Positions 8,313 to 16,320 of a DNA stretch of 64,000 nucleotides are shown here, piece after piece. Both the position numbers and the translations under genes were made by a program. The stretch lies in the NCBI RefSeq assembly GCF_022809095.1, contig NZ_JALAZE010000012.1, forward strand, positions 1 through 64,000, written 5' to 3'. Position 1 is the stretch's first letter. The number at the start of each line of letters is the position of its first letter. The notes under the pieces are model-generated. The model worked only from the letters and a program-made list of their open reading frames with translations. It was not told where the DNA came from and searched no databases. This DNA is from Bacillus kexueae. Lineage in GTDB: Bacteria > Bacillota > Bacilli > Bacillales > Aeribacillaceae.

Positions 8313-10115
8313 ATGTGTGGAATCGTTGGATATATTGGACAACAGGATTGTAAAGAAGTTTTATTACGTGGTTTAGAAAAATTAGAATATCGTGGGTATG
8401 ATTCAGCAGGTATTGCGGTTGTAAACGACAACGTACACGTATTTAAAGAAAAAGGACGTATTGCGGATTTACGTGCAATTGTCGACGAGAATGTATTAGC
8501 AACCGTTGGAATTGGTCATACACGTTGGGCAACACATGGTGTTCCTAGTAAATTAAACGCACATCCTCATCAAAGTGCATCTCGTCGTTTCACACTTGTT
8601 CATAACGGTGTTATTGAAAACTATTTACACTTAAAACGCGAGTTATTACAAGGTGTTGAGCTTGCAAGTGAAACGGATACGGAAATTATCGTTCAAGTAG
8701 TAGAGCATTTTGTAAACAAAGGCATGGAAGTTGAAGAGGCGTTCCGTCAAACGTTAACGCGCTTAAAAGGTTCTTATGCCATTGCCTTAATTGATGAGGA
8801 AACACCTGATGTAATTTACGTTGCGAAAAACAAAAGCCCGTTATTAGTAGGAATCGGTAAAGAGGGCTTTAACGTCGTTGCTTCTGATGCGATGGCAATG
8901 CTTCATGTGACGAACCAATTTGTTGAGCTAATGGATAAAGAAATGGTCATTGTCACAAGAGAACAAGTGACAATTAAAACATTAGAAGGCGAAACGGTGG
9001 AGCGTGCTCCTTATACTGCTGAATTAGACGCGAGCGATATTGAAAAAGGCACATATCCTCACTACATGTTAAAAGAAATTGACGAGCAACCACTTGTCAT
9101 GCGTAAAATTATTCAAAAGTATCAAAATGATGCAGGTAACTTAAATGTTGACCCAGCGATTGTAGAAGCGGTAAATGAAGCAGATCGCATTTACATTGTC
9201 GCTTGTGGAACAAGTTATCATGCTGGCTTAGTTGGAAAGCAGCTTATTGAAAAATGGGCGAAGGTACCAACTGAGGTTCATGTAGCAAGTGAATTCTCTT
9301 ACAATATGCCATTACTTTCTGAGAAACCATTGTTTATTTTCATTTCTCAGAGTGGTGAAACAGCTGACAGCCGTGCGGTTCTTGTTCAAGTAAAAGAATT
9401 AGGACACAAGGCGCTAACAATTACGAACGTACCGGGCTCTACGCTTTCTCGTGAGGCTGATTACACATTATTATTACATGCTGGTCCAGAAATTGCCGTT
9501 GCTTCAACAAAAGCTTACACAGCACAAATTGCTGTTTTAGCGATTTTAGCCGCTGTTGCTGCAGAGCAGAACGGAAATGAAATGCCGCTTGATTTATTGC
9601 AAGAGTTCGGCATCATTGCCAACGCGATGGAAACATTATGCGACCAAAAAGAAGAAATGGAAGCAATCGCGCGTGAATACTTATCTACGACACGTAACTG
9701 CTTCTTCATCGGACGTACAATGGATTACTACGTAGGCTTAGAAGGAGCATTAAAGCTAAAAGAGATATCATACATTCAAGCGGAAGGCTTTGCTGGCGGT
9801 GAATTAAAGCACGGAACAATTGCCCTAATTGAACACGGCACACCAGTCATTGCCCTTGCAACACAAGAGCATGTTAACTTAAGCATTCGCGGTAACGTAA
9901 AAGAAGTTGTAGCACGTGGTGCAAACCCATGCATCATCTCAATGAAAGGCTTAGAGGAAGAAGACGATCGCTTCGTCATTCCGAAGGTGCATGAAGATTT
10001 AACACCTTTAACATCTGTTATTCCGCTACAATTAATCTCTTACTATGCAGCTCTGCATCGTGGTTGTGACGTTGACAAACCTCGTAACCTTGCAAAATCA
10101 GTTACGGTCGAGTAA
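8313..10115 (+). CDS. glmS: Glutamine-fructose-6-phosphate aminotransferase GlmS
   Basis: Makes glucosamine-6-phosphate from fructose-6-phosphate and glutamine, first step of amino-sugar synthesis. 600 residues: class II glutamine amidotransferase domain (1-220; Cys2 exposed after Met removal, HTRWATHG motif) and two SIS sugar-isomerase domains (about 285-420 and 455-590) with CGTS and SQSGETADS. The frame is open back to 8211, but MCGIVGY must be N-terminal because Cys2 is the nucleophile, and GGGAGG lies just upstream; so ATG 8313 is the start. Controlled by the ribozyme upstream. Confidence 0.97.
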   Translation: MCGIVGYIGQQDCKEVLLRGLEKLEYRGYDSAGIAVVNDNVHVFKEKGRIADLRAIVDENVLATVGIGHTRWATHGVPSKLNAHPHQSASRRFTLVHNGVIENYLHLKRELLQGVELASETDTEIIVQVVEHFVNKGMEVEEAFRQTLTRLKGSYAIALIDEETPDVIYVAKNKSPLLVGIGKEGFNVVASDAMAMLHVTNQFVELMDKEMVIVTREQVTIKTLEGETVERAPYTAELDASDIEKGTYPHYMLKEIDEQPLVMRKIIQKYQNDAGNLNVDPAIVEAVNEADRIYIVACGTSYHAGLVGKQLIEKWAKVPTEVHVASEFSYNMPLLSEKPLFIFISQSGETADSRAVLVQVKELGHKALTITNVPGSTLSREADYTLLLHAGPEIAVASTKAYTAQIAVLAILAAVAAEQNGNEMPLDLLQEFGIIANAMETLCDQKEEMEAIAREYLSTTRNCFFIGRTMDYYVGLEGALKLKEISYIQAEGFAGGELKHGTIALIEHGTPVIALATQEHVNLSIRGNVKEVVARGANPCIISMKGLEEEDDRFVIPKVHEDLTPLTSVIPLQLISYYAALHRGCDVDKPRNLAKSVTVE

Positions 10116-10147
10116 AAAATTATATGGTTACAAGCTTAAGAATATTT

Positions 10148-10184
10148 CACCCCTTTGGATATCCTTATCTAAAGGGGTGTTTTA
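10148..10184 (+). terminator. Terminator after glmS
   Basis: CACCCCTTT (10148-10156) pairs with AAAGGGGTG (10171-10179), then TTTTAATTT. Confidence 0.85.
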
Positions 10185-10362
10185 ATTTACCGGTCAATAA
10201 TTGAACGTGAAAAAGTATAGCATTACCAATCTCGAAGTGGCTTTCGTGGATGAAAGGTTGTTTAAGATTATTAAATAAACTGATCGAAGTTGCTTTCAAA
10301 TATTCCCCCTTTATTACTTTTTTAACAATATAGGATCGACAATGATAATGATGATGATCCAA
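10165..10362 (-). CDS. Possible small histidine-rich-start protein, unknown
   Basis: A 65-codon frame reading MDHHHYHCRSYIVKK at its start and ending inside the loop of the glmS terminator, which would then act for both strands. Composition is protein-like, but no ribosome binding site precedes the ATG; an internal TTG at about 10297 with GGGGG upstream is an alternative start. I do not recognise a family. Function unknown; it may be a chance frame. Confidence 0.28.
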   Translation of the reverse strand: MDHHHYHCRSYIVKKVIKGEYLKATSISLFNNLKQPFIHESHFEIGNAILFHVQLLTGKLKHPFR

Positions 10363-10551
10363 TTTAAAAAATGAAGAATAGATAAAAAGTTATGAATAGA
10401 AGATGATGAAGCTCCTTTTGATTAGTACGATATTGAGAGTTAAAATTTCCATTATCTATATGATTATTGTTCGAGCTATATTCTAGCTAACTCTGATTCT
10501 ATTCCACATAAATACGATACATATGATTCTGAGTGGTTAGAGGTGATGATT

Positions 10552-10701
10552 ATGCATTTAGCATTTTTTGTTTTTATTCACATACTAATTGGATTAGCAC
10601 TGATTTACTATTATGGTAAATTGCCGAAGCCCCTAACAATATTTATGATTGTTTTCATTATCCTAAGTTTTCTTTATTGGGGATTCGTATTCATGACTTG
10701 A
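10552..10701 (+). CDS. Small two-helix membrane protein, unknown
   Basis: 49 codons beginning MHLAFFVFIH, with two hydrophobic helices (about 3-21 and 28-47) joined by a short basic turn YGKLPKP. AGGTGAT lies five bases before ATG 10552; an ATG at 10546 is in frame but too close to that site. No neighbour on the same strand within 400 bases, so it is a single gene if real. Small hydrophobic proteins like this are common in Bacillus; no function can be assigned. From 10702 to 10916 I see nothing. Confidence 0.5.
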   Translation: MHLAFFVFIHILIGLALIYYYGKLPKPLTIFMIVFIILSFLYWGFVFMT

Positions 10702-10916
10702 GTGAATAAGGATGCTTACTTTTAAAAATACAAGAATACTTTGTCATCAACGAATAAATTTTGGGCAGAAGAATAGATGAAACAGTAAAACTTAATAAAA
10801 GCATAAATTGGGGGAGAGAAACGAAAGTCCGTTCCGCCTAATAGAAGGTAAATCAGCTCCCCTCCAATGTTCTGGACGAATGACAGTACTTGCTCAAGAC
10901 GTTTTCCTTCCCAAAA

Positions 10917-11738
10917 TTATGTATCGTCATCCTCTCCAGCGTTTATGTCATATTCCAAATCGCTTGGTGGAGTGGGATGGTTCATCCTATGGTCATGCGG
11001 CTTTTTCACTAATCGTTCTCTATATGCTTTCCTGGCTGAGTGAACATCACGAACGGTTTGATATCCTTTGTTATGCCAGTATCGTAAAATCGATTCGATA
11101 TAGGCCCAATTTTTTGCATCGTATTCAATTGCTAGCTTCATCGCTTCTATGACTAACTCATCCGATAAATCCTCACACCAGTATTTTATCTTTTCTGCGA
11201 TGTAACTACCGATCGTTCCAAATCCATTTTGTTCAAAAAAGGAATATGGGCTGATGTTCTCTTTTTGATGCTCATTCTCACGCGCGTTATCTTCTTCTTC
11301 TTCTTTTTTCTCTGTAGTAGTCTCTGGTATTGGTGTGTTCACGTTGAACGAATCATGTGATCCCACATGGTGATTCATTTGTTCACATTGATCACTCGAT
11401 TTGTCCTCATCTCCTAATAAGGATTCGAGTGCCTCATAATCAATCGTGTACCATTTTGTCCGATCGAGTTTCGATGAATTAAAGTTTCCAGTTAAGAGGA
11501 TTTTTTCTTCTTCAAGCTTTTTGATCACTCGGCGAATTGTGCTGACAGATATAAACGGAAGCTGTTCATGCCAGCTTTCTATCGAGTTGTACACCCAGTG
11601 TCTACCATCATACAAATGATTGCTTTTTGTTAGCCAATAATGAAGCTGTTGAAGAAATATCGCCTCATACAACCCAATCTTTTGAGCCAGTGTCGGCAAA
11701 ATAAAAATTGGATGCTCAGGAATCAATAATTTATTCAC
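10917..11738 (-). CDS. Phage-type replication protein with winged helix and DnaD domain
   Basis: 273 residues. The N-terminus (MNKLLIPEHPIFILPTLA, then a W-containing winged helix to about 100) matches phage replisome-organiser proteins. An acidic linker (about 120-165, EKKEEEED) leads to a C-terminal DnaD/DnaB_2 domain (about 165-235, with the YIESILRYWHNKG motif that binds single-stranded DNA and recruits helicase). GTG 11738 is chosen because GGAAGGAAGGG precedes it and phage homologues start there; the frame extends to 11786. No other phage gene is adjacent, so it is likely a prophage or plasmid relic, or a domesticated gene. Confidence 0.8.
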   Translation of the reverse strand: MNKLLIPEHPIFILPTLAQKIGLYEAIFLQQLHYWLTKSNHLYDGRHWVYNSIESWHEQLPFISVSTIRRVIKKLEEEKILLTGNFNSSKLDRTKWYTIDYEALESLLGDEDKSSDQCEQMNHHVGSHDSFNVNTPIPETTTEKKEEEEDNARENEHQKENISPYSFFEQNGFGTIGSYIAEKIKYWCEDLSDELVIEAMKLAIEYDAKNWAYIESILRYWHNKGYQTVRDVHSARKAYRERLVKKPHDHRMNHPTPPSDLEYDINAGEDDDT

Positions 11739-11932
11739 CACAAATCCCTTCCTTCCTAATCTTAAAAAAATTCCTTCACTTATCATATAGATTGTTTTAG
11801 GGCAAAAAGGATCATAGCTTTTAGAAAAATTTTCAAAGCGTTAGATTGGAAAAGAAGGTTTTGGCGTTTGGCAGTGTATGAAACGGAGCTTAAGGATGGA
11901 ACGGGTGCACTATGAAAAGCTGAACAAATGCA

Positions 11933-11967
11933 AATGCATCCTCATCACAAACGATTGAGGATGCATT
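11933..11967 (-). terminator. Hairpin downstream of the small gene at 11979
   Basis: AATGCATCCTCA pairs perfectly with TGAGGATGCATT (12 bp, 11-base loop). The T run on the minus strand is poor (TGCATTTG), so termination is plausible but not certain. Between 11739 and 11932 I see no other feature. Confidence 0.45.
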
Positions 11968-11978
11968 AGCTATCAACT

Positions 11979-12143
11979 TTATTGAATTTTATTAACCATT
12001 TTATAGACAGAAAAACAATAAGTAAAGAGGCCAAGAATACCCCCAAAAACCCAAAAGAATGATTCATCACTGTTAATCATGCCAATAGCAAAAAGGAAAA
12101 AACCAGCGATTCCAAGAATAATGTAAAAAAGAAAGTTTAACAC
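11979..12143 (-). CDS. Small two-helix membrane protein, unknown
   Basis: 54 codons, MLNFLFYIILG at the start, with two hydrophobic helices (about 2-20 and 27-46) and a basic C-terminus. GTG 12143 is preceded by AAGGAGGAAG on the minus strand, an excellent ribosome binding site, which supports a real gene. It lies 55 bases from the broken lipoprotein gene on the same strand and may have been co-transcribed with it. No recognised family; an immunity- or stress-type membrane peptide cannot be told apart from sequence. Confidence 0.6.
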   Translation of the reverse strand: MLNFLFYIILGIAGFFLFAIGMINSDESFFWVFGGILGLFTYCFSVYKMVNKIQ

Positions 12144-12197
12144 TTTTGAGTTCTTCCTCCTTAATTTTAACTGATATGTGGGAGGTCCTATAAATAC

Positions 12198-12660
12198 CTA
12201 ATGTAATTCAATCTCTTCTTTCATACCATCGTATTCAATTACTACAGATACGACGTCATCCCAAAAGATATCGTTATTGTCGAAGTGTGATAATTCCTTT
12301 TCCAGTTTCCAAAGATTCTGACCATCTTTTTCGGCTTTGAATTTAGTTTGTTTGTCACCTTCTGTACGACTATCAAAGGATTCGAGAGGTTGGCCGTTTA
12401 CGATGATCGTAAGGTAGACCTCGTCATTTTTAATATCAGTTTTCGGTTTAATTTCTAACGAGTGGACGGATTGATAGTTTTTCTACGTTGTAGTAGTCTC
12501 CTGAAATATGATTGACAATCTCCCATTGATCATTAGCACCTTTTTAAGTTAATGAAAATGTAATTGTTTTTTGGGCATTTAAACTTGTACCTTCACTCTG
12601 GCAGGCTGTTGTAAGTGCTAGTAAATAAATGATAGCAACACTTAGTATTGTTTTCTTCAT
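12198..12660 (-). pseudogene. Broken secreted lipoprotein gene
   Basis: The minus strand starts MKKTILSVAIIYLL and reaches a lipobox ALTTAC, so the ancestor was an exported lipoprotein of about 150 residues. An in-frame TAA at 12544-12546 interrupts it after FSLT, and reading shifts frame near 12485 in a run of five A, after which a clean frame continues (EIKPKTDIKNDEVYLTIIVN) to TAG at 12198. Both lesions together argue for a true pseudogene, although the A-run shift alone could be a sequencing error. GGAG precedes the ATG. Function of the intact protein unknown. Confidence 0.75.
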
Positions 12661-12825
12661 GCTTATCCTCCATTTTACTTTAATCGGACATCTTTATTCC
12701 ATACAAGTGAAGTTAGCCGTTAAGAGAAGGATATGCTCACCTTTTACTGTCTAATTCTACGTTTCCTATAAGGGGAGCATATCATTTTGATTTGACGTGT
12801 AAATTGCTAGAAATAGAATCTTTTT

Positions 12826-14028
12826 TTATTTCTTAATAACAAAGTCAAGCAAGTGATTGTATTCTACGGGAATTGTATGAATTAGTTCGAATGATTTGTT
12901 ATCAATTGCAAGTAAATTACCAGATCCATCATAATCAGATTCAATTATATATATTTCTCCATTTGTTGTGTCCTGATAAAGGATTCGATATAGATGATCT
13001 TCTTTGATGTAAGTCTTATCGAGTACCGAAAATGTAGGTTCTTCTTTGAAGGATAGTATACCTAAGGTAGGTCCTGTGATTTCATTATAAACAAAGTGTA
13101 AAGCATCATGATCATTTAAGAGTAGGGTTCCTCCACCGTCAATGAAATAATAATAATCTTGAGGAGGTAAGTCTTTAAAAGGTTCATACGTTCTATATTG
13201 AAGGTCCTTTTTTAGAACATAGACTTTTCCATTATCCCCGATAATATAAGCTTGCCTATCAGTTGTGTATGCGGGGTAGAACTCATTTGATTGCTTATTA
13301 AAATTAATATATTCTACTGAATTAATATCAGTATCAATTATTCCTATGAAAGCATTTTCAGGTACTCCGTGATCATTCACTTGCCCATTTCCAGAATAAA
13401 TAATTTTTTTGTCAAGCTTTAAAAGTGGTGTCCAATTTGGAGGGTATCCATATTCTGTTTCATAACTTATCTTAGTCGATTGGTTTGATATCGACATATT
13501 AAATTGACCTTTATCATTAATGTTTTGATCCCCAGTTTTATGAGAAACGATGGTTTGAAATAAGACATCTGTTCCAAAATGCCATATATGATCTACCCCC
13601 ACATCATGACTGAAATAGGATAAATCAACCTTTTTAAAGCGATGTTTAATAATATCGTAGGTGTAATACCAATTATCAATTACTGCTTCTCCAAAAAAGG
13701 AGATGTAAAGTTTGTTAATTTCATTGGGTTTTTGAAAAACATTCATTCTCCTAAACGTAGCGTCTCTAATTTCATATTCTTTCAGAACTTTCCCCTCGGT
13801 AGATACTTCTTTTACGAGGGTGTATTCTTGAGATGTTCTGATATCAGCAGGGTAGAATAATAGATAACGATCCTCTGAACTACTGTTTGTAAGATTGAAA
13901 TTTTCAATTCCATTCACAACAATTCGATCTTTGTTATTCGTACTATTACTTACATTGTGAATCATATTTATTGCTACAATAAGTGTTCCTAAGGTTATGG
14001 AGAAGAGTAAAATCCAACTACGTTTCAT
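12826..14028 (-). CDS. Membrane-anchored extracellular protein of unknown function
   Basis: 400 residues with one N-terminal hydrophobic helix (about 5-25) and a large exported domain rich in Y, D and N. The body shows repeated short beta-type stretches (for instance KLYISFFGEAV, DHIWHFGTDVLF, KIIYSGNG, AYIIGDNGKVYVL), which suggests a beta-propeller, by inference only. ATG 14028 follows GGAGGAATT; the frame extends seven codons upstream. It starts 23 bases after the C92-type protein gene and is probably co-transcribed. Not recognised as a named family. Confidence 0.75.
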   Translation of the reverse strand: MKRSWILLFSITLGTLIVAINMIHNVSNSTNNKDRIVVNGIENFNLTNSSSEDRYLLFYPADIRTSQEYTLVKEVSTEGKVLKEYEIRDATFRRMNVFQKPNEINKLYISFFGEAVIDNWYYTYDIIKHRFKKVDLSYFSHDVGVDHIWHFGTDVLFQTIVSHKTGDQNINDKGQFNMSISNQSTKISYETEYGYPPNWTPLLKLDKKIIYSGNGQVNDHGVPENAFIGIIDTDINSVEYINFNKQSNEFYPAYTTDRQAYIIGDNGKVYVLKKDLQYRTYEPFKDLPPQDYYYFIDGGGTLLLNDHDALHFVYNEITGPTLGILSFKEEPTFSVLDKTYIKEDHLYRILYQDTTNGEIYIIESDYDGSGNLLAIDNKSFELIHTIPVEYNHLLDFVIKK

Positions 14029-14051
14029 AATTCCTCCAGGTTTATGCATTT

Positions 14052-14978
14052 TTAAATTTTACTAGGGAGAGTACTACCCCAATCTTTTACCAAACGTGTA
14101 TTTGCATCTATTCTAATATCAAGAGGAATCACAAGTACATAACCCGAAAGGTGCATCCCTCTTGCTCCTCTTAGATCATACCCTGCACTATACCATTGTC
14201 GCATAGTCAGTTTAGAACAATACCAATAGTCGTTTGTCCAAAGGGCTGTCTTTAATTTATAAGGATCACCTTTTTGTTTTAATCCAAAGTTTACTGCTTC
14301 TTTTCTTTGAGTCGCTGAAGCATCTTTTCCAAATAAATTAGTAACTTTATATTGTTTAATTCCTGAGGCGCCTTTCCAAAGATTACTTCTATTCCAATGA
14401 TGCACTTTATTTCCGGAATTAGATGTCTTGGAGGCTTCAATTACATAATAATCTGTTGTAGATAGAACAGCTGTATGGCCTGTAAAAGAGGGTTCACCAG
14501 CAGCATTATCGCTACCGACACCATAATATAAAATATCTCCATAACGCCAATTCTTAGAAGAAGAAGTACTAGCTAGTCCCTGTACGTCTACCGAAGTTTT
14601 TATATCATATTTTTTACTCTTTAGTGAATTGGCTTTTAAGTCTAATTTATCTAACTTTTCTACCAACTCTTCAAGTGAAGGTGAATTATATATGTCGTTA
14701 TTTTGAAAAGAATTTAAATAATCTTCAACTTTAATGTGTAAGTTGTTTATTTCTGTCAATAAGTCATCAACATGAACTTGCTGTTTTTGGATACAAATAT
14801 CATAACATTGCATGTTCTGTGGGGAACTATTCATGAGAATATTATCTGCTTCATTAATAAATGATTCTATCTGTTTATTAGAATGCAGTACATTATTGTT
14901 CTCTGCATGGACTGATGACCACATATTAAGAAAAAAAATGATACATAATGTTGCTGATAATAGAGATTTCATCTTCAT
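14052..14978 (-). CDS. Secreted permuted papain-like protein (YiiX/YycO, C92 type)
   Basis: 308 residues with a signal peptide (1-25, cut likely after VHA) and a helical region (about 33-125). The C-terminal half has the permuted NlpC/P60 layout: a GDILYYG segment, His168 in GHTAVL, Glu181 in VIEAS and Cys254 in YWYCSKL. These are the residues expected for a cysteine peptidase or amidase acting outside the cell. ATG 14978 follows AAGGAGGAAAT. A short coding leader with a strong ribosome site lies upstream, and the unknown exported protein follows. Substrate unknown; cell wall peptides or lipids are possible. Confidence 0.8.
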   Translation of the reverse strand: MKMKSLLSATLCIIFFLNMWSSVHAENNNVLHSNKQIESFINEADNILMNSSPQNMQCYDICIQKQQVHVDDLLTEINNLHIKVEDYLNSFQNNDIYNSPSLEELVEKLDKLDLKANSLKSKKYDIKTSVDVQGLASTSSSKNWRYGDILYYGVGSDNAAGEPSFTGHTAVLSTTDYYVIEASKTSNSGNKVHHWNRSNLWKGASGIKQYKVTNLFGKDASATQRKEAVNFGLKQKGDPYKLKTALWTNDYWYCSKLTMRQWYSAGYDLRGARGMHLSGYVLVIPLDIRIDANTRLVKDWGSTLPSKI

Positions 14979-15049
14979 ATGCTATTTCCTCCTTGAATAT
15001 ACCAAGAAATATAATTAAGAGTTTATAAATTTCTGAATCAGTCTCTCTC

Positions 15050-15112
15050 TTATTCACTCAAAGTAATGTTTTTGTGATTTGATAACAGTTTTACATAATT
15101 TTTTATCTCCAT
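15050..15112 (-). CDS. Possible 20-residue leader peptide
   Basis: MEIKNYVKLLSNHKNITLSE then TAA. A perfect AAGGAGG lies seven bases before the ATG, stronger than most sites in this window. It ends 71 bases before the C92-type gene on the same strand. It could be a leader peptide, a signalling peptide or the stump of a truncated regulator. The upstream sequence offers a TTTACA and TATATG pair with 16 bases between. Confidence 0.4.
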   Translation of the reverse strand: MEIKNYVKLLSNHKNITLSE

Positions 15113-15220
15113 AAATAAACCTCCTTCAAAAAATTACATATATTACCTTAGTGTGTTTTGTAAATAAAAACAATAAAAAAACAAAAAATAGTATAAAATA
15201 ACCAATTTTATAATTTTAAA

Positions 15221-15481
15221 TTGGGTTTCTTTAATTCAAAAACCGCATTAGTCGCACTTGCAGGGTTAAATGCATCGTTGTTATTCGAAAGAGATGTTTT
15301 TCCCGATTTCTTCATCATTAAACTCCCGATAATCGGGCTTGTCATTGGTTTTATTGGATTATGGACAAAGAGGCGTTCCAAGATGTATGCCTATTGGGGA
15401 ATTAGCTTGAATGTGTTTATTCTTATTTTTACGTTCCTTATGATCGGAATTTCATGGACTTTGATTAATCCGAAACCTTAA
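15221..15481 (+). CDS. Small membrane protein, start uncertain
   Basis: The frame from TTG 15221 gives 86 residues with three hydrophobic segments (about 8-22, 30-48, 55-80) and a basic KRRSK loop. No ribosome binding site precedes the TTG and no other start is in frame, so the 5' end may be lost or mutated. A good terminator follows. Divergent from the C92-type gene. Function unknown. Confidence 0.5.
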   Translation: MGFFNSKTALVALAGLNASLLFERDVFPDFFIIKLPIIGLVIGFIGLWTKRRSKMYAYWGISLNVFILIFTFLMIGISWTLINPKP

Positions 15482-15502
15482 CTTTTTATCTTTTGAATAG
15501 AC

Positions 15503-15549
15503 GAGGAAGCAACTTTTCTTAACGGGAGTATCGTTGCTTCCTCTTTATA
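15503..15549 (+). terminator. Terminator after the small membrane protein
   Basis: GAGGAAGCAAC (15503-15513) pairs with GTTGCTTCCTC (15533-15543), followed by TTTATATTT. Confidence 0.75.
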
Positions 15550-15640
15550 TTTGAAGTTGATTTGAGGCTGAAACTATATCCATAGTAGTTAAAATTAATT
15601 AGATGAATATCGAATTAGTTGTCTAAAAATTTTTGTATAC

Positions 15641-16213
15641 CTATGCCCAAAACTCAGGTGGATTTAATTCATACTGATTTTTGTCTCTAAACATAAAGTG
15701 ATTCATGACTAGTTCTCTTCTTAAGGTTGCATAATCTTCGTGGAACTGTTTGAGATAGTCGTTTATTTCTTTCTCATCATAAACAACCCCAACCTTTAAA
15801 CCTTTCACTATATGCTCTAGTACGATTAGTCGCTTTTTCCGTTGGGCAGGTATAGATATTAATGCTCCCGTTGGTGTAAAGAAGTTAGACAGAACTTTAT
15901 GGCGCTCCTCTTCATTTGCCTTGATTTCTTCGTTTCGGGTAGGATTCGTTACTAGTTTTATAATGGCTGAGGCACTGTATTCAAGCTTCTTCGTATTCAG
16001 CGAAAAGTAGATGGTGTTTTTTTCACGTCTTTCTGTAATGACGCCAATTTCACGAAGTTTTGTCATATGGTGTGTGATTGTTGGTGGCTTTAACCCCAGC
16101 TTTCCAGCAATGGCTTGACCGTGTAAGGGACCTTCTCGTAGTAACGCGAGGATGCGAATTCTAGTTGGATCGCCTAACGTCTTATGAAAATGTACAAGTC
16201 GACTTAATTGCAT
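15641..16213 (-). CDS. ArsR-type transcriptional regulator with DUF2087 domain
   Basis: 190 residues. The N-terminal 80 are a winged helix (DPTRIRILALL, then the KPPTITHHMTKLREIG recognition helix). Residues about 115-188 form a DUF2087 domain (KKRLIVLEHIVKG, ending in DKNQYELNP), as in Bacillus regulators of this class. No ArsR metal-binding ELCVC motif is present, so metal sensing is not indicated. The gene is alone; a palindrome overlapping its promoter region suggests autoregulation. Ligand and targets unknown. Confidence 0.8.
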   Translation of the reverse strand: MQLSRLVHFHKTLGDPTRIRILALLREGPLHGQAIAGKLGLKPPTITHHMTKLREIGVITERREKNTIYFSLNTKKLEYSASAIIKLVTNPTRNEEIKANEEERHKVLSNFFTPTGALISIPAQRKKRLIVLEHIVKGLKVGVVYDEKEINDYLKQFHEDYATLRRELVMNHFMFRDKNQYELNPPEFWA

Positions 16214-16230
16214 ATGAAAAGCCTCCCGTA

Positions 16231-16270
16231 ATTTAATTAGTATCTAATTAGATGATAATCTAATTTACAT
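16231..16270 (-). promoter_or_regulatory. Candidate operator of the ArsR-type regulator
   Basis: Contains the perfect 12-base palindrome ATCTAATTAGAT (16242-16253) with a related half-site TAATCTAATTTA beside it and ATTTAATTAG on the other side. It lies 30-60 bases before the regulator start, the position expected for autorepression. Confidence 0.45.
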
Positions 16271-16320
16271 GTAAATACAATAAAAAAAGAAAGGGAGTGC
16301 AGGTCCCTTTCTCATTATTC

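Noticed and set aside
10808-11152. 114-codon plus-strand frame
   Set aside because: It lies antisense to the DnaD-domain gene, which has clear protein motifs and a good ribosome binding site.
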